Assembly: GCA_022601215.1 (NCBI GenBank)
Contig: JAHZIZ010000085.1
Coordinates: forward strand, 1-5,552
DNA from: Bacteroidota bacterium
Lineage (GTDB): Bacteria > Bacteroidota > Bacteroidia > Flavobacteriales > Flavobacteriaceae
DNA length: 5,552 nt
Direction of reading: 5' to 3'
Both the position numbers and the translations under genes were made by a program. Below are positions 1-5,552 of the stretch, piece by piece. Under the pieces are notes generated by a model. The model saw nothing but the letters and a program-made list of their open reading frames with translations. It made no database searches and was not told the DNA's origin. Within the stretch, counting starts at the first letter, position 1, and each line of letters starts with the position of its first letter.

Positions 1-185
1 AAAAAAAGTATTCCTAAAAAGAAAATTTCCAATAGAATCGTCAAATAGAAATTAGAGTCTTTCAGTTTATCAATATCCTGGCGAGTATAAAATTCAAATT
101 GTTTTGGTGAAAAATAATATTCAATGGAAAATATAATTACTAGGAAAACTATTATAAATGAATATTTTTTTAGAGTTTCTTTCAT
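1..185 (-). CDS. Partial small membrane protein, function unknown
   Basis: An open frame begins at the ATG at 185-183 and runs 61 codons to the left edge without a stop, so the gene is cut by the window. Residues about 9-25 (SFIIVFLVIIFSIEYYF) form a hydrophobic segment after a short Lys-rich start (MKETLKK). A polar stretch with several charges follows (about 26-45), then a second hydrophobic segment (about 46-61, FYLTILLEIFFLGILF). This looks like a small inner-membrane protein with at least two helices. I do not recognise the family. GC is about 22 %, far below the neighbouring genes (about 35-43 % in sampled stretches), which fits transferred DNA. It lies 88 bases downstream of the recombinase stop and in the same direction. 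There is no Shine-Dalgarno sequence before the ATG, as for the other genes here. Such AT-rich DNA can hold chance frames, but two clean hydrophobic segments with charged flanks argue for a real gene. Confidence 0.5.
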   Translation of the reverse strand, partial: MKETLKKYSFIIVFLVIIFSIEYYFSPKQFEFYTRQDIDKLKDSNFYLTILLEIFFLGILF

Positions 186-207
186 ATTATTGCCAACTTG
201 TTTATAT

Positions 208-232
208 CAGTACAATTTACACTTGTATCCTG
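208..232. repeat. Imperfect inverted repeat downstream of the recombinase gene
   Basis: CAG-TACAA (208-215) faces TTGTA-TC-CTG (223-232) around a 7-base loop. That gives 5 paired bases, a 2-base bulge and 3 more pairs. It lies between the recombinase stop and the small membrane protein gene and overlaps the candidate promoter. It could be a weak hairpin, part of a recombination site, or chance in AT-rich DNA. There is no adjoining T-run that would make it a convincing terminator. Confidence 0.25.
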
Positions 233-243
233 TCAAAATCAAA
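213..243 (-). promoter_or_regulatory. Candidate Bacteroidota-type promoter for the small membrane protein gene
   Basis: Read on the minus strand, TTTG (243-240) is followed after 20 bases by TAAATTG (219-213). The spacing matches the Bacteroidota consensus (TTTG near -33, TAnnTTTG near -7), but the -7 element is imperfect. It would start transcription about 20 bases before the ATG at 185. In DNA this AT-rich such a match can occur by chance. Confidence 0.3.
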
Positions 244-289
244 AATAATGCGTCACAATGATACTTTTTATTTCTAGAGACTGTCAAAA
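230..289. repeat. 9-bp direct repeat at the recombinase 3' end
   Basis: CTGTCAAAA occurs at 281-289, inside the last codons of the recombinase gene (Phe-Asp-Ser), and again at 230-238 in the following intergenic DNA, 51 bases away start to start. A short repeat straddling the end of a recombinase gene could be a trace of recombination or of a crossover site. The match is short enough in AT-rich DNA to be chance. Confidence 0.25.
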
Positions 290-1101
290 GGGTTTTTAAT
301 TTTTTGCAAGCTCTTGCTGCTTACATGGGTGTAAATCATAGTCGTTTTTGGACTAGAATGCCCTAACAATTCTTGAATGTATCGTATGTCCGTGCCACTT
401 TCTAGTAAATGGGTCGCAAAACTGTGACGCAAAGTGTGCAAAACAATCGGCTTCCTAATACCGGCCCTCGCTTTACTTTTTAGTAATATTTTTCTAGCAC
501 TGGTAGCACTATAGGCCACTCCTTGTTGCCCTTCAAATAAATAATGTTTCGGTCTATAGGCTTTGTAATAACCACGCAACAACACTAAAAATCGCTCCGA
601 GAGTAAGGTATATCGATCTTTTTTGCCTTTTGCATCTCGTACAAAAATCAACATTCTTTTACTGTCAATATCCGTTGGAAGAAGTCGCAAAGCTTCACCA
701 ATTCTTAATCCAGCCGAATACAGTAATGATAATAAAGCTTTATGCTTTAAGTTTTGAGTGCAATCTAAAAGCAGACTAAGTTCATCAACCGAAAGTACAC
801 AAGGTAATTTCTGTGGCTTTCTAGGTCGCTGTAATGCATCCAATGATAATAAGACACCTCTAAATTGAACGTACTTTTTAATGGCACTAATACATTGATT
901 CTGATACGAAATAGAATAATCCTGGGCTACAATGAAATCATAATTAAACCGCGAGACCCATTTAGGAGTGATGTCCGTGACGCTATGACGATCCAAGTAT
1001 CCTAAAAATTTGGATACCAAATCTAGATATGTCTTAATAGTATTTTCCGAAAGTCGTTGCGCTCGCATCCAACGCTCAAAAGGATAAAGATTTTTGTGCA
1101 T
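274..1101 (-). CDS. Tyrosine recombinase, XerA / integron-integrase-like
   Basis: A site-specific recombinase of 275 residues that should cut and rejoin DNA through a 3'-phosphotyrosine. An N-terminal SAM-like core-binding domain spans about residues 3-85. The catalytic domain spans about 98-265 and has the full active-site set: Arg133 (SAGLRIGEAL), Lys158 (AKGKKDR), His222 and Arg225 (LHTLRHSFATHLL), His248 (LLGHSS) and the nucleophile Tyr257 (MIYTHVS). The C-terminal tail KIKNPFDSL resembles the RSPLDAL tail of integron integrases. However, the interval between KGKKDR and HTLRH is only about 60 residues, so the IntI-specific insertion is absent and a true IntI is unlikely. It is too short and of the wrong layout for a typical conjugative-transposon integrase with an Arm-binding domain. 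The start ATG at 1101 touches a perfect inverted repeat (1102-1126). The gene follows prfB by 53 bases in the same direction. The gene appears intact; its target site is unknown. Confidence 0.93.
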   Translation of the reverse strand: MHKNLYPFERWMRAQRLSENTIKTYLDLVSKFLGYLDRHSVTDITPKWVSRFNYDFIVAQDYSISYQNQCISAIKKYVQFRGVLLSLDALQRPRKPQKLPCVLSVDELSLLLDCTQNLKHKALLSLLYSAGLRIGEALRLLPTDIDSKRMLIFVRDAKGKKDRYTLLSERFLVLLRGYYKAYRPKHYLFEGQQGVAYSATSARKILLKSKARAGIRKPIVLHTLRHSFATHLLESGTDIRYIQELLGHSSPKTTMIYTHVSSKSLQKIKNPFDSL

Positions 1102-1126
1102 AGTAAATGAAATTGATTCATTTACT
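1102..1126. repeat. Perfect 10-bp inverted repeat with 5-bp spacer abutting the recombinase start
   Basis: AGTAAATGAA (1102-1111) and TTCATTTACT (1117-1126) are exact reverse complements around a 5-base spacer, ending immediately next to the recombinase ATG (1101-1099). As DNA, the 10-5-10 geometry resembles the core site of a tyrosine recombinase, where two monomers bind inverted arms around a 5-8 bp crossover region, or an operator. As RNA, it would form a hairpin directly before the start codon of the recombinase message. It lacks a following T-run, so it is a poor intrinsic terminator for prfB. The repeat itself is certain; its role is inference. Confidence 0.8.
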
Positions 1127-1138
1127 GGGGAGATGGCA

Positions 1139-1146
1139 TAAAACTA
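1139..1146 (-). promoter_or_regulatory. Possible -7 element for the recombinase gene
   Basis: TAGTTTTA, read on the minus strand between prfB and the recombinase, matches seven of eight positions of the Bacteroidota TAnnTTTG element. No TTTG is seen about 20 bases upstream, so the call is weak. If used, the transcript would begin just before the inverted repeat at 1126-1102 and carry it in the leader. The alternative is read-through from prfB. Confidence 0.2.
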
Positions 1147-1154
1147 CAATATTT

Positions 1155-2262
1155 TTACAACTCATCACTAACCTCACCTTGCCCCATCATCATGAGAAAG
1201 GCTTTTAAAAAGCCGTCCAAATCACCATTTAACACCGCATCTGTATTTCCTGTCTCGTGAGCCGTGCGCACATCCTTAATCAATTTATAGGGGTGTAAGA
1301 CATAATTCCTAATTTGAGAACCCCACTCAATGGCCATTTTATTTCCTTCAATCTGAGCACGCTTCTCTTGCTGCTTACGCAATTCAATCTCATACAGTTG
1401 CGATTTCAACATCTGCATCGCCTTTTCACGATTTTCCAATTGGGAACGGGTTTCACTATTATGAATCACAATACCACTAGGATGGTGGGTTAAAATGGCC
1501 TTGGTTTCTACCTTGTTCACATTTTGCCCCCCAGCACCACTACTACGTGCAAAGTCCCAAGAGATATCGGCCGGATTAATGTCAATTTCAATCGAATCAT
1601 CGGCCAATGGATACACATACACACTGGCAAAACTAGTATGCCGCTTTGCATTACTGTCGAAAGGGGAGATGCGAACCAGTCGGTGGACCCCGTTTTCACC
1701 CTTTAGCCAGCCAAATGCAAAGTCTCCCTCAATTTCTAAGGTCACGGTTTTTATACCCGCTACATCACCAGACTGAAAATTGAGCTCTTTGATTTTGAAT
1801 CCTTGCTTTTCTGCCCACATCAAGTACATGCGCATAAGCATTTCTGCCCAGTCGCAACTTTCTGTACCTCCGGCACCCGCAGTAATTTGTAATACGGCCG
1901 AAAGATCATCACCTTCCTCACTAAGCATATTTCTAAACTCTAATGCTTCTATAGTGTCTAATGCTTCCTGAAAGCGAGCCTCAACTTGTTCGGCCTCACC
2001 TTCACCTTCTTTAAAAAATTCCAATAGGATTTCAGCATCATCGGTCAAGGCGATTCCTTGCTCGTAGTCCGTTACCCACTTTTTTTTGTTCCGAAGTTGC
2101 TTCATAAACGCTTCGGCTTCTTGTGGATTGTTCCAAAAATTTGGATCGAAGGTCTTCTCTTCGTCGTTGGTTATTTCTATACGCTTGCCAGCAACGTCAA
2201 AGATACCTCCTTAACGCATCCAGGCGATTTCTGAGATCTTTTAAGTGATCAGTTGTTATCAT
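1155..2262 (-). CDS. prfB: Peptide chain release factor 2, expressed by +1 programmed frameshift
   Basis: RF2 recognises UGA and UAA stop codons in the ribosomal A site and triggers release of the finished peptide. Translation starts at the ATG at 2262 (MITTDHLKDLRNRLDALRRYL, 21 codons to CTT at 2202-2200) and meets an in-frame TGA at 2199-2197. A +1 shift skips base 2199 and continues from GAC at 2198 (DVAGKRIEITNDEEKTF...) to the TAA at 1157-1155, giving 368 residues. The anticodon-mimicking motif SPF lies at residues 199-201 and the catalytic GGQ at 244-246 (SSGAGGQNVNKVET). Both sit six residues before their E. coli RF2 positions, so length and alignment are normal. The N-terminal helical domain precedes them (about 1-110). 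SPF rather than a PxT motif separates it from RF1. A reading that starts at the Met codon at 2105 loses 52 conserved residues and is wrong. The gene is divergent from the metalloprotease; the recombinase follows 53 bases downstream. Confidence 0.97.
2196..2211 (-). promoter_or_regulatory. prfB programmed +1 frameshift site (autoregulatory)
   Basis: On the minus strand the site reads AGGAGG (2211-2206), TAT, CTT (2202-2200), TGA (2199-2197), C (2196). This is the classic RF2 signal: an internal Shine-Dalgarno-like hexamer three bases before the slippery CTT, followed by the weak stop TGA-C. When RF2 is scarce, termination at TGA is slow and tRNA-Leu slips forward by one base, so more RF2 is made. 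When RF2 is plentiful, a 21-residue peptide is released. The conserved RF2 sequence continues on both sides of the shift, confirming function. Confidence 0.96.
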
Positions 2263-2400
2263 AAATGGGAACCGAAAAATCGGTGTAGATTTTATTTATT
2301 AGTAATCCGAAAAGGTAAAATTAGAATTTAAAACCGCAAGCCGAAACTATTTTCCAGATATTTTAGTAGATTTAAACCTTTCCCCACAAAAATAACGCTT
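2263..2400. promoter_or_regulatory. Divergent intergenic region between prfB and the metalloprotease gene
   Basis: This 138-bp AT-rich stretch must carry both outward promoters. Rightward candidates for a -7 element are TATTTTAG (2359-2366) and TAGATTTA (2367-2374), each seven of eight to TAnnTTTG, but no TTTG stands about 20 bases upstream of either. Leftward, TAATTTTA on the minus strand is a similar near match, also without a good -33 partner. A small perfect inverted repeat, ACCGA-AAAA-TCGGT (2271-2284), would lie in the prfB leader about eight bases before its ATG. There is no Shine-Dalgarno sequence before either start codon. No RNA gene or further coding frame is evident. Confidence 0.45.
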
Positions 2401-4818
2401 ATGATAAAATATGCCCTGCTGTGGTTGCTATTGATTTGTGGAACGGTAGCATCTGCGCAAATCCTCGACGGAACAAAACAATTACAATCCTATTCAGGAT
2501 TTTTTAATTTTCATTATGCCGAATCCGACGGCAAAATCTACCTGGAGGTTCCTTCAGAAAAACTAGATCAAGAATTTCTTTTTGTGCATTCGCTCAGAAC
2601 AGGACTTGGTTCTAATGATATAGGACTAGATCGGGGGCAGCTTGGAGACCAAGCCGTGGTAAAATTCATAAAGAGTGGGAACAAACTACTCCTTATGCAG
2701 CCCAATCTAAAATTCCGTGCAAACACCGAAAATAGCTTAGAGAAAAAATCCATTACCGAAGCCTTTGCCAAATCGGTCCTGTATGGATTCGAGATTCAAC
2801 AAACCAAAGGAACAACCTATGTCATAGACCTGTCCCCATTTCTCATGGAGGATGCACATGGAGTCGCCCGCAGTTTAAAACGAAACAAGGAGGGAGCTTA
2901 TAAGTTGGATACATCCAGATCTTCATTATGGATGGAACGAACTAAAGCGTTTCCTAAAAATGCCGAATTAGAGGCATTGCTCACCTTTACCGGGACACCT
3001 ACTGGAAGAAAACTATACTCTGTAGCGCCAGATGCCAAATCGGTTTCTGTCATTCAGCATTATAGTTTTGTGCAATTACCCGATGCAGGATATCAACCGA
3101 GAGCATTCGATACGCGTTCAGGCTCGTTTTCAATCCATTATATGGATTATAGCACCCCTATTTGGGAACCTATCAAAAAACGGTTTGTGACGAGACATCG
3201 TCTAGAGAAAAAAGACCCATTAGCGAGCGTAAGTGAAGCCAAAGAACCGATTATCTACTATTTAGATCCGGGCACACCAGAACCTGTGCGCTCAGCATTG
3301 TTAGAAGGCGCTAGTTGGTGGAATCAGGCGTATGAGGCCATTGGCTATAAGGACGCTTTTCAAGTAAAACTTTTGCCTGCCGATGCAGACCCTATGGATG
3401 TGCGTTATAATGTAATTCAGTGGGTGCATCGTTCTACAAGAGGATGGAGCTACGGAGGCAGTGTGATTGACCCTAGAACCGGAGAAATCATCAAAGGGCA
3501 TGTAAGTTTGGGTAGCCTGCGAATTCGTCAGGATTTTATGATTGCCCAAGCATTGATGAACAAGCCTTTTGCCCAACGCGATGACAATCACCAGCAAATG
3601 CTCAATATGGCCTTGGCTAGAATTAGACAGTTATCGGCTCATGAAGTAGGACATACCTTAGGGTTTGCCCATAACTTCGCCGCCAGTACAAATAATAAAT
3701 CCAGTGTCATGGATTATCCGCATCCATCACTATCCATGTCTAATGGACAAATAGATGTTACCAATGCCTATGCTATTGGGATTGGTGACTGGGATAAAAT
3801 AACCGTCGCGTATAGCTACAGCGACATCCCAAATGGCGTAAATGAACAAACACACCTCAATGCAATTTTAGAAGGTGCCTTTGCACAGGGATTACGATAT
3901 ATCACCGATAGTGATGCCAGACCGCAAGGAGGGGCTCATGCCAAAGCCCATCTCTGGGATAATGGAGAAACGGCAGCAGAGGAATTAATAGATGTATTGA
4001 CACTGCGAAAACAGGCCATAGCCAATTTCTCTAAGGACAATATTAGAACGGGAGAACCGTATTCCGTCCTGGAGGACGTCTTCGTACCCTTGTATTTTTA
4101 CCATAGATATCAAACGGAAGCGGCCGTAAAAAGCATAGGAGGGATGGAGTATGACTATCTTGTAAAAGGGTATAATGGGAAGTCGCCAAGTTACGTGCCC
4201 AAGGCGAGTCAGCAGCTAGCCTTAAACGCCGTGCTACAAACCCTAAAAGTAAACGAGTTAGCCATTCCGCAGGATAAAGTATCACTTTTTCCACCGCGAG
4301 CGTATGGATATAATAGGAGTCGGGAGTCTTTTAAAAGTGACATGGGAGTGGCGTTCGATGCCTTAGGAGCGGCAGCGACTTCTAGCGATATGACCTTGCA
4401 ACTATTGTTACATCCGCAACGGGCGAATCGTTTGGTACAACAATATGCGTTAGACCCTTCTAATCTGAGTTTAAAAACCGTTTTAGCGCAGTTGGTGGGA
4501 GTTACATTTTCTTCGGAAGGGGATACAGCCTACCATAAAGAGGTACAACGAACTATTCAGCAAAGAACGTTGGAACATTTAATGAAATTAGCAATCGATA
4601 AGAATGCCTTGGCACAAGTGCGAGGAGAAGTCCAGGCCAGTATAGATCTGATCTCGAAAAAACTTAAAAAACAAGACGGCTCTTTTTCCGAAGAACTCCT
4701 CAGAAATATTAATTCGTTTAGAGAAGACCCTAAAGAATTTAAAGTAACTTCGTCCCCCAAATTACCAGATGGAAGTCCTATTGGTAGTTTTCAATGCACT
4801 TCCTTAAACCACAACTAA
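2401..4818 (+). CDS. Secreted zinc metalloprotease, met-zincin of the DUF5117/DUF4953 type
   Basis: An exported metallopeptidase of 805 residues. A Sec signal peptide fills residues 1-19, with a short basic start, a Leu-rich core and a likely cut after ASA (Ala19-Gln20). Residues about 25-270 match the N-terminal region of the family (DUF5118/DUF5117-like, with FLFVHSLRTGLGSNDIGLDRGQ). The catalytic domain begins near 280. It carries the extended zinc motif HEVGHTLGFAH at 414-424 (zinc ligands His414, His418 and His424; general base Glu415) and the Met-turn SVMDYP around Met437, which together define a metzincin. The remaining approximately 360 residues are helical-looking and family-typical in length. 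No type IX secretion C-terminal domain or lipobox is evident, so the mature enzyme is probably periplasmic or held at the envelope. Its substrate cannot be told from sequence. The start at 2401 is set by the signal peptide; no Shine-Dalgarno sequence is present. The stop codon touches the start of the threonine aldolase gene, so the two are probably cotranscribed. Confidence 0.93.
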   Translation: MIKYALLWLLLICGTVASAQILDGTKQLQSYSGFFNFHYAESDGKIYLEVPSEKLDQEFLFVHSLRTGLGSNDIGLDRGQLGDQAVVKFIKSGNKLLLMQPNLKFRANTENSLEKKSITEAFAKSVLYGFEIQQTKGTTYVIDLSPFLMEDAHGVARSLKRNKEGAYKLDTSRSSLWMERTKAFPKNAELEALLTFTGTPTGRKLYSVAPDAKSVSVIQHYSFVQLPDAGYQPRAFDTRSGSFSIHYMDYSTPIWEPIKKRFVTRHRLEKKDPLASVSEAKEPIIYYLDPGTPEPVRSALLEGASWWNQAYEAIGYKDAFQVKLLPADADPMDVRYNVIQWVHRSTRGWSYGGSVIDPRTGEIIKGHVSLGSLRIRQDFMIAQALMNKPFAQRDDNHQQMLNMALARIRQLSAHEVGHTLGFAHNFAASTNNKSSVMDYPHPSLSMSNGQIDVTNAYAIGIGDWDKITVAYSYSDIPNGVNEQTHLNAILEGAFAQGLRYITDSDARPQGGAHAKAHLWDNGETAAEELIDVLTLRKQAIANFSKDNIRTGEPYSVLEDVFVPLYFYHRYQTEAAVKSIGGMEYDYLVKGYNGKSPSYVPKASQQLALNAVLQTLKVNELAIPQDKVSLFPPRAYGYNRSRESFKSDMGVAFDALGAAATSSDMTLQLLLHPQRANRLVQQYALDPSNLSLKTVLAQLVGVTFSSEGDTAYHKEVQRTIQQRTLEHLMKLAIDKNALAQVRGEVQASIDLISKKLKKQDGSFSEELLRNINSFREDPKEFKVTSSPKLPDGSPIGSFQCTSLNHN

Positions 4819-5552
4819 ATGAAGATAGATTTACGCAGTGATACTGTTACCAAACCCACTCCGGCTATGTTGGAGTTTATGGCGAAGGCGCCAGTGGGAG
4901 ATGATGTCTATAAAGAGGATCCAACGGTAAATGACCTGGAAGAGCGGCTAGCCAATTTATTTGGCATGGAACAGGGTTTGTATTTCCCAACGGGAACCAT
5001 GGCCAATCAGGCAGCGATAAAATTACACACCCAGCCAGGTGAACAACTTATTTGTCACGAATGGGCGCATGTGTATAACTATGAAGGTGGTGGAGTTTCT
5101 TTTAATAGTGGTGTCTCCTGTAAATTGCTTCCTGGAGAGCGCGGACTTATAACAGCAAATCAAGTGGAAGAGGCGATTAACCCTCCCGATTTTTACCACA
5201 GCCCACTCACTAGTTTAGTTTGTGTAGAAAACACCACCAATAAAGGAGGAGGAGCCTGTTACGATTTTGAAGCGTTAGAACGTATTAAAAAAGTATGCGA
5301 TATTCATGGGTTAAAATACCATATGGATGGTGCGCGTATTATGAATGCGCTGGTGGCTAAAAATGAAGACCCTACACGTTATGGAGCGATATTCGATACC
5401 ATTTCTATTTGCCTAAGTAAAGGTTTAGGGGCTCCCATGGGAACCGTTTTGTTGGGAACAAAGGAAGCTATGGAGCATGCCATTCGTGTTAGAAAATTGT
5501 TGGGTGGAGGAATGAGACAGGTAGGGTATACGGCAGCAGCGGGTTTATTTGC
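4819..5552 (+). CDS. Low-specificity L-threonine aldolase (partial, 3' end beyond window)
   Basis: A PLP-dependent fold-type I enzyme that splits L-threonine or L-allo-threonine into glycine and acetaldehyde in the cytoplasm. The visible 244 residues start MKIDLRSDTVTKPTPAML, the hallmark N-terminus of the family. PTGTMANQ (57-64) is the phosphate-binding loop. His84 in the segment HEWAHVYNYEGGG should stack on the cofactor ring. MDGAR (169-173) supplies Asp170 for the pyridine nitrogen and Arg173. SKGLGAPMG (200-208) contains Lys201, the Schiff-base lysine. Family members are about 340 residues, so roughly the last 100 lie outside the window. The ATG at 4819 directly follows the TAA of the metalloprotease gene (TAAATG), with no Shine-Dalgarno sequence, which suggests reinitiation or translational coupling. 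The stereochemical preference cannot be read from the sequence; ltaE or glyA-like symbols are therefore not assigned. Confidence 0.95.
   Translation, partial: MKIDLRSDTVTKPTPAMLEFMAKAPVGDDVYKEDPTVNDLEERLANLFGMEQGLYFPTGTMANQAAIKLHTQPGEQLICHEWAHVYNYEGGGVSFNSGVSCKLLPGERGLITANQVEEAINPPDFYHSPLTSLVCVENTTNKGGGACYDFEALERIKKVCDIHGLKYHMDGARIMNALVAKNEDPTRYGAIFDTISICLSKGLGAPMGTVLLGTKEAMEHAIRVRKLLGGGMRQVGYTAAAGLF

Noticed and set aside
155..162. TAAATGAA as a second copy of the inverted-repeat arm
   Set aside because: Only eight bases match, it lies inside coding sequence and has no inverted partner; likely chance in AT-rich DNA.
274..1101. Classical integron integrase IntI
   Set aside because: The stretch between the KGKKDR and HTLRH motifs is too short to hold the IntI-specific insertion, and no attC-type GTTRRRY core was found in the flank.
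1102..1126. Intrinsic terminator of prfB
   Set aside because: The stem is AT-rich and has no following T-run; the next bases are the recombinase start codon.
1517..1699. Minus-strand open frame within prfB in another frame
   Set aside because: It overlaps the conserved SPF-to-GGQ region of RF2 in a different frame; no independent support.
1495..1971. Plus-strand open frames opposite prfB
   Set aside because: They lie antisense to a strongly conserved RF2 sequence, show no recognisable domains, and are shadows of the real gene.
2106..2262. Idea that prfB is a broken gene (frame disrupted by TGA)
   Set aside because: The break sits exactly at the canonical CTT-TGA-C with AGGAGG three bases upstream, and RF2 homology continues on both sides; it is programmed frameshifting, not damage.
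2401..2460. Lipoprotein signal for the metalloprotease
   Set aside because: The only Cys in the signal region is preceded by Leu-Leu-Ile, which does not fit a lipobox; the ASA-Gln junction is a better signal peptidase I site.
2568..4760. Minus-strand open frames opposite the metalloprotease
   Set aside because: Antisense shadows of a complete coding sequence with signal peptide, zinc motif and Met-turn.

Overview
The window most likely comes from a member of the Flavobacteriia (Bacteroidota). The protein families and wording (an 'ARSSGAGGQNVNK' RF2, a DUF5117-type met-zincin, a XerA/integron-like tyrosine recombinase) are typical of that group. GC content is moderately low, and none of the five start codons has a Shine-Dalgarno sequence in front of it, as expected for Bacteroidota. 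The assignment is an inference from these features, not from a database match.

Layout. Positions 1-185 (minus strand) hold the start of a very AT-rich, two-helix membrane protein gene that runs off the left edge. Positions 274-1101 (minus) encode a complete tyrosine recombinase with all catalytic residues visible. A perfect 10-bp inverted repeat with a 5-bp spacer abuts its start codon. Positions 1155-2262 (minus) encode peptide chain release factor 2 (prfB). A reading without frameshifting starts at 2105 and misses the first 52 residues; the real gene starts at 2262 and is read through a classic +1 programmed frameshift (AGGAGG-TAT-CTT-TGA-C). A 138-bp divergent intergenic region (2263-2400) separates prfB from a rightward pair: a secreted zinc metalloprotease of 805 residues (2401-4818) and, with no spacer (TAAATG), a low-specificity L-threonine aldolase (4819 to the right edge, truncated).

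How the parts relate. prfB is a core translation gene that autoregulates through its own UGA. The metalloprotease and aldolase form a likely operon; their functional link is unknown. The recombinase lies between prfB and the AT-rich left flank. It is integron-integrase-like at its C-terminus but lacks the IntI-specific insertion, and it is followed, in the same direction, by a foreign-looking small membrane-protein gene. This could be the first part of a cassette-type variable region anchored downstream of prfB. Only one partial downstream gene is visible, so that reading stays a hypothesis. No tRNA, rRNA, CRISPR array, insertion sequence or riboswitch was recognised.
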